A DNA stretch of 64,000 nt from Sphingobium scionense (lineage in GTDB: Bacteria > Pseudomonadota > Alphaproteobacteria > Sphingomonadales > Sphingomonadaceae), in NCBI RefSeq assembly GCF_014197035.1, contig NZ_JACIEU010000020.1, positions 28,471-92,470 on the forward strand, in the 5' to 3' direction. This document shows positions 44,371 through 52,852 of this stretch, piece after piece (positions within the stretch are counted from its first letter, which is position 1; every line of letters begins with the position of its first letter). The notes under the pieces are model-generated. The model saw only the letters and a program-made list of their open reading frames with translations, did not search any database and was not told the origin of the DNA. The translations under genes were made by a program, and so were the position numbers.

Positions 44371-44702
44371 GCGACGAGCGCTCCCCCGCCGAAGCTGAAG
44401 AAGGACAGGAAGAAGCTCGACGCCGCGAACGCAATCGACAGGCCGAAGACGATCTGGATGAGCTTGCGGAAGCCGCCGGACGTCTCGCCGAATGCGAGAG
44501 CGAGCCCCGTGGAAATGATGATCAGTACCGCGACGATCTTTGCGACTGGTCCTTGGACAGACTCCAGCACCTGCTGGAGTGGTTCTTCCCACGGCATACC
44601 CGCGCCGCTGGCATAGACGCGGCTGGTCATGGTAATCGACAGGCCAAGCACCAGCCCGGTGAGGAAGAAGCGGTCGCGGTTGGAAATACGAACGATGGTC
44701 AT
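44367..44702 (-). CDS. trbC: Conjugal transfer prepilin TrbC (VirB2-like)
   Basis: A 111-residue precursor of the pilus subunit. A long signal peptide (RFFLTGLVLGLSITMTSRVYASGAG) precedes two hydrophobic segments (PVAKIVAVLIIISTGLALAFG and LIQIVFGLSIAFAASSFFLSFF) in the usual VirB2 hairpin layout. IncP TrbC needs a TraF peptidase to cyclise; no traF is seen in this window. Confidence 0.92.
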   Translation of the reverse strand: MTIVRISNRDRFFLTGLVLGLSITMTSRVYASGAGMPWEEPLQQVLESVQGPVAKIVAVLIIISTGLALAFGETSGGFRKLIQIVFGLSIAFAASSFFLSFFSFGGGALVA

Positions 44703-44703
44703 G

Positions 44704-45723
44704 TCAGTCTCCTTCAAAGTCGTGGTTGGGGTCTGGGAAGAGATCGACGACGGCGTAGCCGCCATCGGGGTCGAGGCCCGCGACGCATGCGATCGCCTCG
44801 ATCCGCCGCGCGGTGCCGCGGCCGGCGATGAAGACGATTATGTTGATCGCCTCGGCGACCAGGTGGCGCGGCACGATGACCACGGCTTCCTGGATGAGCT
44901 GCTCGATCCGGTAGAGCGCGGAAGCGGCGCTATTCGCATGGACGGTCGCGATTCCGCCGGGATGGCCGGTGTTCCAGGCCTTCAGCATGTCCAATGCCTC
45001 GCCGCCCCGGACCTCGCCGACAATGATGCGATCAGGTCGAAGGCGCAGCGTCGAGCGCACGAGATCGCCCATGGTGACGGCGGTGTTGTTGTCGGATGAG
45101 CTTGGCCGGGTCCTGAGCGCGACCGTGTCGCGCGCCGGCGATTGCAGCTCGCGGGTATCCTCGATCAGGATCACCCGTTCGTCGAGATGCGCCATTTCGG
45201 CGAGCAGCGCGTTGGCAAGCGTCGTCTTGCCCGAGCTGGTCCCGCCGGCGACAAGGATGTTGCGGCGATCGACGACGGCTTGACCCAGAAGGCGCGCGGC
45301 CTCCGCCGACATGATGCCGTCGGTCACATAGTCCGTCAGCGTGTAGATGCGGGCCGCAGGTTTGCGGATCGAAAAGCACGGGGCGGTCGAAACGGGCGGC
45401 AGGATTCCCTCGAACCGCTCCCCGGCGCCGGAGCCCAGTGGCGGCAGTTCGGCCGACACGATGGGCTTCTCGCCATGGACTTCGGATCGGACATGGGATG
45501 CCACCAGCCGGATGATCCGCTCGACTTGGGCCGGATCGAGCTTCACGTCGGTATCGACGCGGCCTTCGCCGAGAATGTCGACCCGCAGCGCGCCGTCGGG
45601 ATTGACCATGATCTCGATCACACGGCTGTCGGAGAGCGCGGCGGCAATCGCCGGTCCCATTGCGGTGCGCAGCATGGCACGGCGGCGTTCCGCGGAGACG
45701 CTTGTCGTCTGGGCGGACATCAT
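44704..45723 (-). CDS. trbB: Conjugal transfer ATPase TrbB (VirB11-like)
   Basis: The 339-residue traffic ATPase that powers pilus biogenesis. It has an N-terminal domain (RVIEIMVNPDGALRVDILGEG), Walker A VAGGTSSGKTTLANAL, the Asp box VILIEDTRELQ, Walker B-type PDRIIVGEVRGGEALDMLKAWNTGHPG and the His box ATVHANSA. The start overlaps the CopG gene stop; two ATGs are adjacent (45723, 45720). Confidence 0.95.
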   Translation of the reverse strand: MMSAQTTSVSAERRRAMLRTAMGPAIAAALSDSRVIEIMVNPDGALRVDILGEGRVDTDVKLDPAQVERIIRLVASHVRSEVHGEKPIVSAELPPLGSGAGERFEGILPPVSTAPCFSIRKPAARIYTLTDYVTDGIMSAEAARLLGQAVVDRRNILVAGGTSSGKTTLANALLAEMAHLDERVILIEDTRELQSPARDTVALRTRPSSSDNNTAVTMGDLVRSTLRLRPDRIIVGEVRGGEALDMLKAWNTGHPGGIATVHANSAASALYRIEQLIQEAVVIVPRHLVAEAINIIVFIAGRGTARRIEAIACVAGLDPDGGYAVVDLFPDPNHDFEGD

Positions 45724-46124
45724 GATGCGCCTCCGTCGGATTCGACGGGTGCCAGTGTGCGCTTGCCGCCCGCTATCTGGCGACCGACCTGGGAGACGAA
45801 CGCCTCGAACCGGTCACGCCCGATGGCGCGGGCCGCGGTATCGGCTTCGGGCAATGGTGCCGTCACCATCAACTGGTAGCGGACGAACAGCGACAGGCTT
45901 TCGAGCAGCACGTCGATGTCGCGTCGCGCGCCGGCGAGTTCGCGTGTCAGCCGGTCGAGGCGAACCTTCAGGAGGTCGTCGACTTCCTTGGTTCCCCGGC
46001 GCGCCAGCCAGTCCTTCAGTGCGTCGTTGACGAGGTGGCTCTTGTTGCCGCGCGGCCCGGCGGCGAGCGCCTCCAGCGCGTCGCTGAGTTCGCGGTCGAT
46101 ATAGAGGTTCTGGCGGATCTTCAT
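45720..46124 (-). CDS. Ribbon-helix-helix (CopG-type) regulator of the transfer operon
   Basis: A 134-residue protein with an N-terminal ribbon-helix-helix: MKIRQNLYIDRELSDALEALAAG...NKSHLVNDALKDWL. A predicted coiled coil follows (KVRLDRLTRELAGARRDIDVLL). It lies between traG and trbB as in related ICEs and probably autoregulates the trb operon, although the operator is not identified. It sits 7 bases after traG. Confidence 0.85.
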   Translation of the reverse strand: MKIRQNLYIDRELSDALEALAAGPRGNKSHLVNDALKDWLARRGTKEVDDLLKVRLDRLTRELAGARRDIDVLLESLSLFVRYQLMVTAPLPEADTAARAIGRDRFEAFVSQVGRQIAGGKRTLAPVESDGGAS

Positions 46125-46131
46125 CGCAGCC

Positions 46132-48156
46132 TCAGAAATCCGGTATGAGGTCGCGCTTCGCGCCCTCGTTGATAGCATGGCCCCGGACGATGGCGTTCTG
46201 CCCTTGCGCCTGGTCCATGGCGCGCTTGTCGGCGGCAACATCATCGTCGTCGGGCACGATCTGGGGATCGCGCGTGTCGGCGGGGTCGGTTGTTTTAGAG
46301 ACCTGCTCGGGAAGGCCTGGATGGCGCTGCTGCTGCATGCCGCCATCGTCCTCACCGCCTGTGGCGTCCTCCGACTGGTGCAGGCGGTCGTCGATGCTGC
46401 GCACTTGGTTGGACCATTCATCGCCGCGCGACTTTGGGCAGTCGGCATATTGGCCCGACGCCAGCACAGGTGCGGGCGCCACGCGCGCGGCGAAGTTGCG
46501 GTCGAGGAAATAGCGTAGCTTGCGTGCCCGGATCGGCGCGAGCCCTGACACGAGCACCAGTTCCTCGTCGGGCGAAAGCTGCATCACCTCGCCCGGCGTC
46601 AGGAGCTGGCGGGCGGTTTCCTGGCGGCTGACCATGACGTGGGCGAGCCAAGGTGCGAGGCGATGGCCGGCATAGTTGCGCATCGCACGCTGCTCGGTCG
46701 CCGTGCCGAGCGCGTCGGATATGCGCTTGGCGGTCCGCTCGTCATTGGTCGCGAAGGCGACGCGGACATGGCAATTGTCGAGAATGGCATTGTGGTCGCC
46801 ATAAGCCTTCTCGATCTGATTGAGGCTCTGCGCGATCAGGAAGGCGCGGATGCCGTAGCCGGCCATGAAGGCGAGACTGGTCTCGAAGAAATCGAGACGC
46901 CCCAATGCCGGGAACTCGTCGAGCATCATCAGGAGCTGGTGCCGGCGCGCGGATGTTCCGGGCTGGTCGAGCCGCTCGGTCAGGCGGCGGCCGATCTGGT
47001 TGAGCACGAGGCGGATCAGCGGCTTGGTGCGGCTGATGTCAGATGGCGGGATGACGAGATAGAGCGACAGGGGGCGCTCGGCCTCGATCAGGTCGGCTAT
47101 CCGCCAGTCGCAGCGCGACGTGACCTCGGCGACGGTCGGATCGCGATAGAGGCCGAGGAAGGACATCGCGGTCGACAGCACGCCGGAGCGCTCGTTCTCG
47201 CTCTTGTTGAGCAGTTCGCGCGCGGCGGAGGCGACGACGGGATGGACTCTGGGGTTCTTGTCATCGCCGAGATGATTGGTGGTCATCATCCGGCGCAGCG
47301 TGGCGACGAAGCTGCGCTGTGGGTCGGACAGGAAGGTCGCGACGCGGGCCAGTGTCTTTTCCTCCTCGGCATAGAGCACGTGCAGGATCGCGCCGACGAG
47401 CAGCGAATGGCTGGTCTTTTCCCAGTGATTGCGGCGTTCGAGCGCGCCTTCGGGATCGACCAGGATGTCGGCGATGTTCTGGACGTCGCGCACCTCGTCG
47501 ATGCCGCGCCGGACTTCGAGCAGCGGATTGTAATGCGCCGACGCGGCGTCGGTCGGGTTGAACAGCAGGCAGTGCGAGAAGCGCGCACGCCAGCCAGCGG
47601 TCAGCGTCCAGTTCTCGCCCTTGATATCGTGGACGACGGTGGATCCGGTCCAGGACAGCAAGGTCGGAACGACGAGGCCAACGCCTTTGCCCGATCGCGT
47701 TGGCGCGAACGCCATGATGTGCTCGGGGCCGTCGTGGCGGAGATAGCGGCCACCGAGCATGCCGAGCATGACGCCCGCGTCGCGATGCAGCCCGGCACGC
47801 TCGATCTCGCGGGGGCTTGCCCAGCGGGCCGAACCATAGGTGGTGACATTGCTCGACTGGCGCGCGCGCCACAGCGAACCGAAGATCGCTGCCGCGCAGC
47901 CGATAAAGCCGCTGGCGCCGGCGAGCATGCCCGCCTTGTCGAAGACGATCGGGGCATAGGCATCATAGTGATACCACCAGCCGAAGAGCGCCCAGGGATG
48001 GTAGATTGGCATAGTGCCGAGCCGGAACCACGGCAGGCCGAGTTCGGGCTGGTAGGCGAGCATCGCCGCCGCCCACTGCGTCGCGGCCCATACCCCTGCG
48101 ATCACGATTGCGAAGACGACAAGGATCTGGCCGATAAGCAATTTTGTGGGTGTCAT
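46132..48156 (-). CDS. traG: Type IV coupling protein TraG (VirD4-like)
   Basis: The 674-residue coupling ATPase links the relaxase-DNA complex to the channel. Two N-terminal membrane segments (about residues 8-33 and 78-95) precede Walker A FAPTRSGKGVGLVVPTLL and Walker B HQLLMMLDEFPALGRL; AQSLNQIEKAYG is the conserved VirD4 segment. The C-terminal tail is acidic and Gln-rich. It is the first gene of the leftward transfer operon. The cargo block starts 160 bases upstream of it. Confidence 0.94.
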   Translation of the reverse strand: MTPTKLLIGQILVVFAIVIAGVWAATQWAAAMLAYQPELGLPWFRLGTMPIYHPWALFGWWYHYDAYAPIVFDKAGMLAGASGFIGCAAAIFGSLWRARQSSNVTTYGSARWASPREIERAGLHRDAGVMLGMLGGRYLRHDGPEHIMAFAPTRSGKGVGLVVPTLLSWTGSTVVHDIKGENWTLTAGWRARFSHCLLFNPTDAASAHYNPLLEVRRGIDEVRDVQNIADILVDPEGALERRNHWEKTSHSLLVGAILHVLYAEEEKTLARVATFLSDPQRSFVATLRRMMTTNHLGDDKNPRVHPVVASAARELLNKSENERSGVLSTAMSFLGLYRDPTVAEVTSRCDWRIADLIEAERPLSLYLVIPPSDISRTKPLIRLVLNQIGRRLTERLDQPGTSARRHQLLMMLDEFPALGRLDFFETSLAFMAGYGIRAFLIAQSLNQIEKAYGDHNAILDNCHVRVAFATNDERTAKRISDALGTATEQRAMRNYAGHRLAPWLAHVMVSRQETARQLLTPGEVMQLSPDEELVLVSGLAPIRARKLRYFLDRNFAARVAPAPVLASGQYADCPKSRGDEWSNQVRSIDDRLHQSEDATGGEDDGGMQQQRHPGLPEQVSKTTDPADTRDPQIVPDDDDVAADKRAMDQAQGQNAIVRGHAINEGAKRDLIPDF

Positions 48157-48317
48157 GTCGAGGCTCCCGCCCGCCGGACAGGATCGGCTCGGGCGGATTC
48201 AGACTCGGTGACGGACGCCAAAAACGGAACGGTGCTGATGGGCGCAGATGGGCTCGCCTGAGTCCGTTCCGGTCAGATGCCGGAACCGGAAGCTATCCGG
48301 CAGGCGTCGCCCGCCAG

Positions 48318-49223
48318 CTAGAGGTCGGCGTCGGTTCGGAGCGTTTCGATGCGTTCGCGCGAAACGGTCTCGACAATATTGCGGAGAGCTCGGACCGACT
48401 GCGAAAGCGCCACAAGGTCATCATTGCCGATCTCGTAGCTGGCCGAATAGCGCGCCTCGACATAGGCACGCTTGAGCAATTCGAAGCGGCGGCGATCGAT
48501 CCGGGCAGCGCGTGGCCACGCCTCGATCAGGCGCGGTTCGCTATCTTCGGCGAGCGACCGCAGGAATTTGATATTGTGGGAGCGCGGAAAATACAGGGTG
48601 CGAACAAGCAGGAAGCAGATATAGGCCCGCTCGGTCGCTTGATGGAGCAGGAAAGCCGCATCTTTCAATTCGCCCTCCTGAAGTGCGAATGCTGCCAGTT
48701 TGATCCCGCTGTCGACCTTGGCGAGCCAGTCTTGGAAGTAGGTGGAGGCCATCTCATAAGCATCGGCGGCCGTCAGCGGCTGGGGCGTGGCAAGTGCGCT
48801 CCCTGGCAATTCGTAGAGAACGATCCCGTCACGGGCGATATCGACCCAGAAATATTCACCGCGGCTCAGCGCCTGGTTCACTTCCTGCAGGGTATGCACG
48901 ATGATGTTCACCGGCCGCGCGATCGCGGTATCGCGTAGGATCTTGTCCTCGGCGACGTACCAGTAGTCGGCAATGTCGGTAAGGTCGGGATGGCTGACGA
49001 TGATCAGCAGGTCGTAGTCGGACTGATAGCCATTCTCTGGCTCGTCGACCCAATCGTCACGCGCATAGCTGCCGAACAGGATGATCTTGAGGATACGCCC
49101 GTTCTTCTTCCACGGCTGGTTCGCGCGCGCTGTCGCCTCGGCGAACTCGCCCATCAGCAATTGCTTCACGCGGTCCAACTCGCCTTGCTGGACCGAGGGC
49201 AGATGATCGATGGCGTCCTTCAT
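48318..49223 (-). CDS. Fused nucleotidyltransferase-HEPN protein
   Basis: A 301-residue protein with an N-terminal MNT-type nucleotidyltransferase domain, GSYARDDW (G51-S52) then SDYDLLI (D69, D71). The third acidic position appears replaced (PVNIIVH), so activity may be altered. Residues about 150-300 form a helical HEPN-like domain: AAFLLHQATERAYICFLLV and SHNIKFLRSLAED. The canonical R-x4-6-H ribonuclease motif is not obvious. In classical systems HepT (HEPN toxin) and MntA (antitoxin that modifies it) are separate; here both are one chain. ATG 49223 is preferred. A defence or toxin-antitoxin role is inference. Confidence 0.82.
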   Translation of the reverse strand: MKDAIDHLPSVQQGELDRVKQLLMGEFAEATARANQPWKKNGRILKIILFGSYARDDWVDEPENGYQSDYDLLIIVSHPDLTDIADYWYVAEDKILRDTAIARPVNIIVHTLQEVNQALSRGEYFWVDIARDGIVLYELPGSALATPQPLTAADAYEMASTYFQDWLAKVDSGIKLAAFALQEGELKDAAFLLHQATERAYICFLLVRTLYFPRSHNIKFLRSLAEDSEPRLIEAWPRAARIDRRRFELLKRAYVEARYSASYEIGNDDLVALSQSVRALRNIVETVSRERIETLRTDADL

Positions 49224-49320
49224 GCAAGCGATTCTCGTTAGAAAGCCAGATCTTAGCAACCCTCAATTTCCAGCCATCGTCGCGCGGCTAACCGCCCGCG
49301 CACCCAAACGCTTACTGTGA

Positions 49321-50255
49321 GAGGCTGACCGAAAAAGAAGTTGGGTGATATCAGCGAGATGTGATTCAGTCGGAGTTGCGAAACGACGACGGAGTGACAC
49401 ATGTGGACCGACACCACCCGGCGGCAGTATGCCAGAGCCGAACTGCTTTTGCCAAGTGATCTGACTGACGCGGAATGGGCGATTTTGGAACCGCTGCTCC
49501 CACCGCGTTCGAAGCTCGGTCGTCCGCCAGTTTGGGATTACCGGCAGATTGTCGAGGCGATCCTTTATCTGCTTCGGGGCGGACTGCCGTGGCGGATGCT
49601 GCCGCCAGGGCTATTTCCGCCCATGACCACTGTACAGCATTATTTCTACCGATGGAGCGCAATGGGTGTGTGGAAATCGATCAACCACGCCCTGCTGCTA
49701 ATGGCACGTGAAGCGATGGGTCGGGAAGCTTCTCCCAGCGCGGGTGTCATCGATAGCCAAAGTGTGAAAACGACAGAAAGTGGCGGCCCACGGGGCTTTG
49801 ACGCGGGCAAGAAGATCAAGGGTCGCAAACGGCACATCGTCACAGACACGCAGGGCCTGCTGGTCGGTGCCATCGTTCACACCGCCGATATCCAGGATCG
49901 CGACGGTGCGCGTGACGTCCTTGCCAGCATCCGCCAAACCTTCCCGTGGTTGCGTCACGTCTTCGCCGATGGGGGATATGCCGGGGACAAACTGCGCACC
50001 GCGCTCACCAAAATCGGCACATGGACCTTGGACATAATTAAGCGCTCCGACGCCGCCAAGGGCTTCAAGCTTCTGCCACGCCGCTGGGTAGTCGAGCGGA
50101 CAATCGCATGGCTGAACCGCAACCGCCGCCTCGCCAAGGACTTCGAGCGAACCATCGAAAGCGCCACCACCTGGCTTTTCATCGCATCCGTCAACCAAAT
50201 CACCCGCAGAATCGCACGCGACTGTAATCAAAACGCTTCTTTATGAGTCAGAGGC
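49321..50255 (+). mobile_element. IS5-family insertion sequence (IS427/IS1031-like)
   Basis: A 935-bp element with imperfect terminal inverted repeats: left GAGGCTGACCGAAAAAGAAG, right CTTCTTTATGAGTCAGAGGC (14 of 20 match as reverse complement; AAAGAAG and CTGAC blocks identical). It is flanked by TGA on both sides (49318-49320 and 50256-50258), matching the TNA target preference of these IS5 subgroups. One transposase gene fills it. It lies between the nucleotidyltransferase-HEPN gene and the decayed Abi-like gene. Confidence 0.72.
49401..50246 (+). CDS. IS5-family transposase
   Basis: A 281-residue DDE transposase in a single uninterrupted frame. DUF4096 N-terminus: LTDAEWAILEPLLPP and GGLPWRMLPPG. 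Catalytic residues: Asp in GVIDSQSVKTTE, Asp in FADGGYAGDKL and Glu in VVERTIAWLNRNRRLAKDFE. The KKIKGRKRHIVTDTQGLL block is also typical. CGGAG lies 6 bases upstream of the ATG. It appears intact, so the element could still move. Confidence 0.92.
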   Translation: MWTDTTRRQYARAELLLPSDLTDAEWAILEPLLPPRSKLGRPPVWDYRQIVEAILYLLRGGLPWRMLPPGLFPPMTTVQHYFYRWSAMGVWKSINHALLLMAREAMGREASPSAGVIDSQSVKTTESGGPRGFDAGKKIKGRKRHIVTDTQGLLVGAIVHTADIQDRDGARDVLASIRQTFPWLRHVFADGGYAGDKLRTALTKIGTWTLDIIKRSDAAKGFKLLPRRWVVERTIAWLNRNRRLAKDFERTIESATTWLFIASVNQITRRIARDCNQNASL

Positions 50256-50304
50256 TGAGACGCCTACGATCGTTAATTAAATGCCCTTACCTTGGCCAAA
50301 TCTT

Positions 50305-50334
50305 TATTTAAGTGAACGAGCTTTCACTTAAATA
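50305..50334. repeat. AT-rich perfect hairpin
   Basis: TATTTAAGTGAA (50305-50316) and TTCACTTAAATA (50323-50334) are perfect 12-bp arms with a 6-base loop CGAGCT. It is markedly AT-rich against its neighbourhood. It lies 34 bases past the end of the decayed Abi-like gene and could be its terminator or a regulator site. Confidence 0.6.
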
Positions 50335-50367
50335 GGCTGAACGGTTAGATCCTCGAAATCCCGGCCT

Positions 50368-50889
50368 TCACAGTCTTTGGGGCAGCAAAGTCAAAACGGA
50401 TTGCTTTTTGTTCATCCATGCGGCGGCAACCGGATTGCGCCATGCTATTATGTCATGAATGAGCTGGTACCCATCGGCCACGCTGTGCGCGATATTGGCC
50501 CATGACGGACGATTTGGTTCCGTAATCGCCTGATCGACTGGAGGTTATCATAAGCAATCTCGCGGAACTGGCTGATGAGCTGATTTGTTGGCGCACCGGG
50601 AAAGCACGTTCGGAAGCGGACGTTCCAAATTCGGTTGTCTTGGCCTCGGGTGAAGATATTTTCCCAGAAGGCGAATTTAAGATGGGCGACGATTTTGCCG
50701 GTTATCTGCAATCCAGTCGCACTGCGGATAAGGTCCGACGCCAGATTATAGTTGAATAGTCGCTTTGGGCGTAAAAAGGCCGCGAATGGATAAGAACAGC
50801 CCCAACACGCAAGATCGTCGTCATTTTGACCTTCCAAATATTTTGCCTGCGGACCCATGGGCAGCGCGCCGCTCGGCAAGCTTCCGTCG
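50368..50889 (-). pseudogene. Abi-like gene remnant, 5' truncated and frameshifted
   Basis: The open part (about 50448-50879) encodes LKFAFWENIFTR...IWN followed by AYDNLQSIRRLRNQIVRHGPI, the core of the Abi-like abortive-infection family, which ends RRLRNRIAHHEPI. After this motif the frame leaves homology and stops. The next frame continues correctly as ANIAHSVADGYQLIHDI and AAAWMNKKQSVLT to a stop at 50368. A small deletion near 50500 therefore broke the gene. The N-terminal portion expected of the family is also missing: the frame opens only at the end of the HNH gene. It is probably non-functional. Confidence 0.75.
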
Positions 50890-51546
50890 TCATTCGGCTA
50901 GATATTCAGACGCTTTCCCGCTTTCGACGTAATCAAAGACGCTGATCTGGACCTCTAACAGTGTCCCATGATCGACCTTACCCCTCACATTGTCTAAGTT
51001 GAAACGGAATTTACCGTCATCGGCCGGCACAATTTCAATCATGATGCCTGCGCGTTCGATGAATCTCCCGCCGTTTGGTGCGACGGACCACTTCGGTGAA
51101 TCGACGAAGGTCTTGCGGCGGGTCAGGTAATTGAGAAACGCCGCATGGCCTTCAGTACCAACCGTACTTTCCGTCAGCTTATCGGCGCATTTCTCGCCGA
51201 CAATCATCGTGCCCCAGTTTGGATGTGTCACCATATGGGCATAGCGAAGCGGCTGTTCGCATCGCTCGCACTGCCCATTCAGGTCGCCGAGATCGTCGTG
51301 GGCGATCAACTCCCAATCTTTTGACGGCATGATAATGCCGTGCTCCTTGGCGTGGCATCCCCGGCACAGCACGTCGCATTCCTCGTAAGGGTATTCCCAC
51401 GGCATCCGGCCTTTCACATAGATCCGATGGTGGACCTGGAGCACGGCTTCCGGGGAACCACGCAGGCAATGGACGCACTTACCACCGTGCAGTTTGATCT
51501 GATCGGCGCAATACGCCTTCCATTCCCGTTGCCGATAGAGCTTCAT
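50890..51546 (-). CDS. HNH endonuclease-like protein with extra zinc-binding segment
   Basis: A 218-residue protein. The N-terminal HNH module has CVHCLRGSPEAVLQVHHRIYVKG followed by CDVLCRGCHAKEHG, i.e. two CxxC pairs around the HH. A second Cys-rich segment follows (CERCEQPLRYAHMVTHPNWGTMIVGEKCA). The C-terminal region is beta-rich with no recognised fold. ATG 51546 has GGGGA close upstream; a longer frame to 51651 lacks homology-like sequence. It is divergent from the AAA ATPase gene, with about 235 bases between. It may be part of the defence cargo, but no known system is recognised. Confidence 0.68.
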   Translation of the reverse strand: MKLYRQREWKAYCADQIKLHGGKCVHCLRGSPEAVLQVHHRIYVKGRMPWEYPYEECDVLCRGCHAKEHGIIMPSKDWELIAHDDLGDLNGQCERCEQPLRYAHMVTHPNWGTMIVGEKCADKLTESTVGTEGHAAFLNYLTRRKTFVDSPKWSVAPNGGRFIERAGIMIEIVPADDGKFRFNLDNVRGKVDHGTLLEVQISVFDYVESGKASEYLAE

Positions 51547-51781
51547 CGTCCCCCGCCGTCGCACTGGCCGAAGGATGAGCGTATCGTAGTGAGGGATTGT
51601 TTGCGACGGCCATTCACGCAACCGCGCCGCGAAACGGCCGGACCATGGCATCCGAATATTGTCGGTGGGGGCAGGGATCTCGCCCGACCGCGATTAGTTG
51701 ATTACAGCGCCGGAAATTTTGACTAGATTCTCATCGCAGCCGGATTTGCGGTTGCCCATTGCTGGATTGAAGCCCGATAAA

Positions 51782-52852
51782 ATGGCCCGCGCCGATCATC
51801 TCGTCTCTCTTGTTCGCGCCAGCGTTGCTGGTGACCGCGAGACGCTGCGCGCTGCGGCCGAGGCAATCGTGGCGGACGAACGGGCGAAAAAGCACCACGT
51901 CGTCGCAGACCGCATTGAGCGTGCCCTGGGCACCGTGCCGGTCACACCGCCGCCCCTGACCACATCACAGCCGCAGGTGGGACCAGGACGGGATACGATC
52001 ATCGAGATCGAACCTCGGGTCCGCTTTGACGATCTGCTCCTTTCTCTGCCTGCGCACGAAAACGGGCGTCAACTCATCGAAGAGCATGTCCGTGCCGATG
52101 TCCTGCGTGCGCATGCCTATGAGCCGCGCCATCGAATCCTTCTTTCCGGCCCGCCCGGAAACGGCAAGACGTCCTTCGCCGAGGCAATCGCAGAGGCCCT
52201 TGGCCTTCCTTTCTTCGTCGTACGCTATGATGCGCTGATTGGCAGCTATCTTGGCGAGACCAATGCGCGACTACGTAAGCTCTTCGACTATGTGCGCACT
52301 CAGCCAAGCGTTTTGTTTTTCGACGAGTTCGATGCCATCGGCAAGGAGCGCGGCGACACGCATGAAACCGGTGAGATCAAGCGCGTGGTCTCGTTCCTGC
52401 TCATGCAACTCGATCAGCTACCGCCGTATGTTATCGTGATTGCAGCGACCAACCATGCCGAGTTGCTTGATCGCGCGGTTTGGCGCCGTTTCCAGATGCG
52501 GCTGGCATTCCCGGAGCCAGATCGCAAACTTCTGGAGGTGTTTCTGGACCGCATTATTTGTGGTTGGCCAGAGGCGCCGCGCATGTCGTTACAAAAGATC
52601 GCGGCGCGCCTTGGCGAGGTCAGCTATGCCGAAGCGCTCGACCTGTGCCAGAACGTGCGGCGGAGGCAGATATTGGGTTTGGGGGAGATCAGCATCGATG
52701 AGGCGCTCGCGAAAGAGCTTGATTTGTGGAAGTCTCGCGTTCGGCCAGGGAATGTAGATGCCGAGCGATCCATCCAAGCCCCTGCTGAGGCTGACGCCGA
52801 GCCAGCCAAGACAACGGCCCGCCGGCCCGCAAAAATTTCCTCGCCCACCTGA
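51782..52852 (+). CDS. AAA ATPase of an ATPase-subtilase gene pair
   Basis: A 356-residue AAA+ protein. A short helical N-terminal domain (about 1-60, ARADHLVSLVRASVAGD) is followed by one AAA module: Walker A GPPGNGKTS (123-131), Walker B LFFDEFDAIG (178-187), sensor 1 AATNHAELLD and Arg residues in AVWRRFQMR. It resembles the FtsH/spastin-like AAA group without a protease. ATG 51782 is chosen by the family N-terminus; a TTG at 51698 would add 28 residues. It overlaps the subtilase gene by 95 bases in another frame, which implies tight coupling. Likely role: an ATP-dependent switch or loader for the protease (inference). Confidence 0.85.
   Translation: MARADHLVSLVRASVAGDRETLRAAAEAIVADERAKKHHVVADRIERALGTVPVTPPPLTTSQPQVGPGRDTIIEIEPRVRFDDLLLSLPAHENGRQLIEEHVRADVLRAHAYEPRHRILLSGPPGNGKTSFAEAIAEALGLPFFVVRYDALIGSYLGETNARLRKLFDYVRTQPSVLFFDEFDAIGKERGDTHETGEIKRVVSFLLMQLDQLPPYVIVIAATNHAELLDRAVWRRFQMRLAFPEPDRKLLEVFLDRIICGWPEAPRMSLQKIAARLGEVSYAEALDLCQNVRRRQILGLGEISIDEALAKELDLWKSRVRPGNVDAERSIQAPAEADAEPAKTTARRPAKISSPT

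Noticed and set aside
46639..48261. 540-codon + strand frame over traG
   Set aside because: Shadow of the traG frame in GC-rich DNA; no motif, while traG has both Walker motifs.
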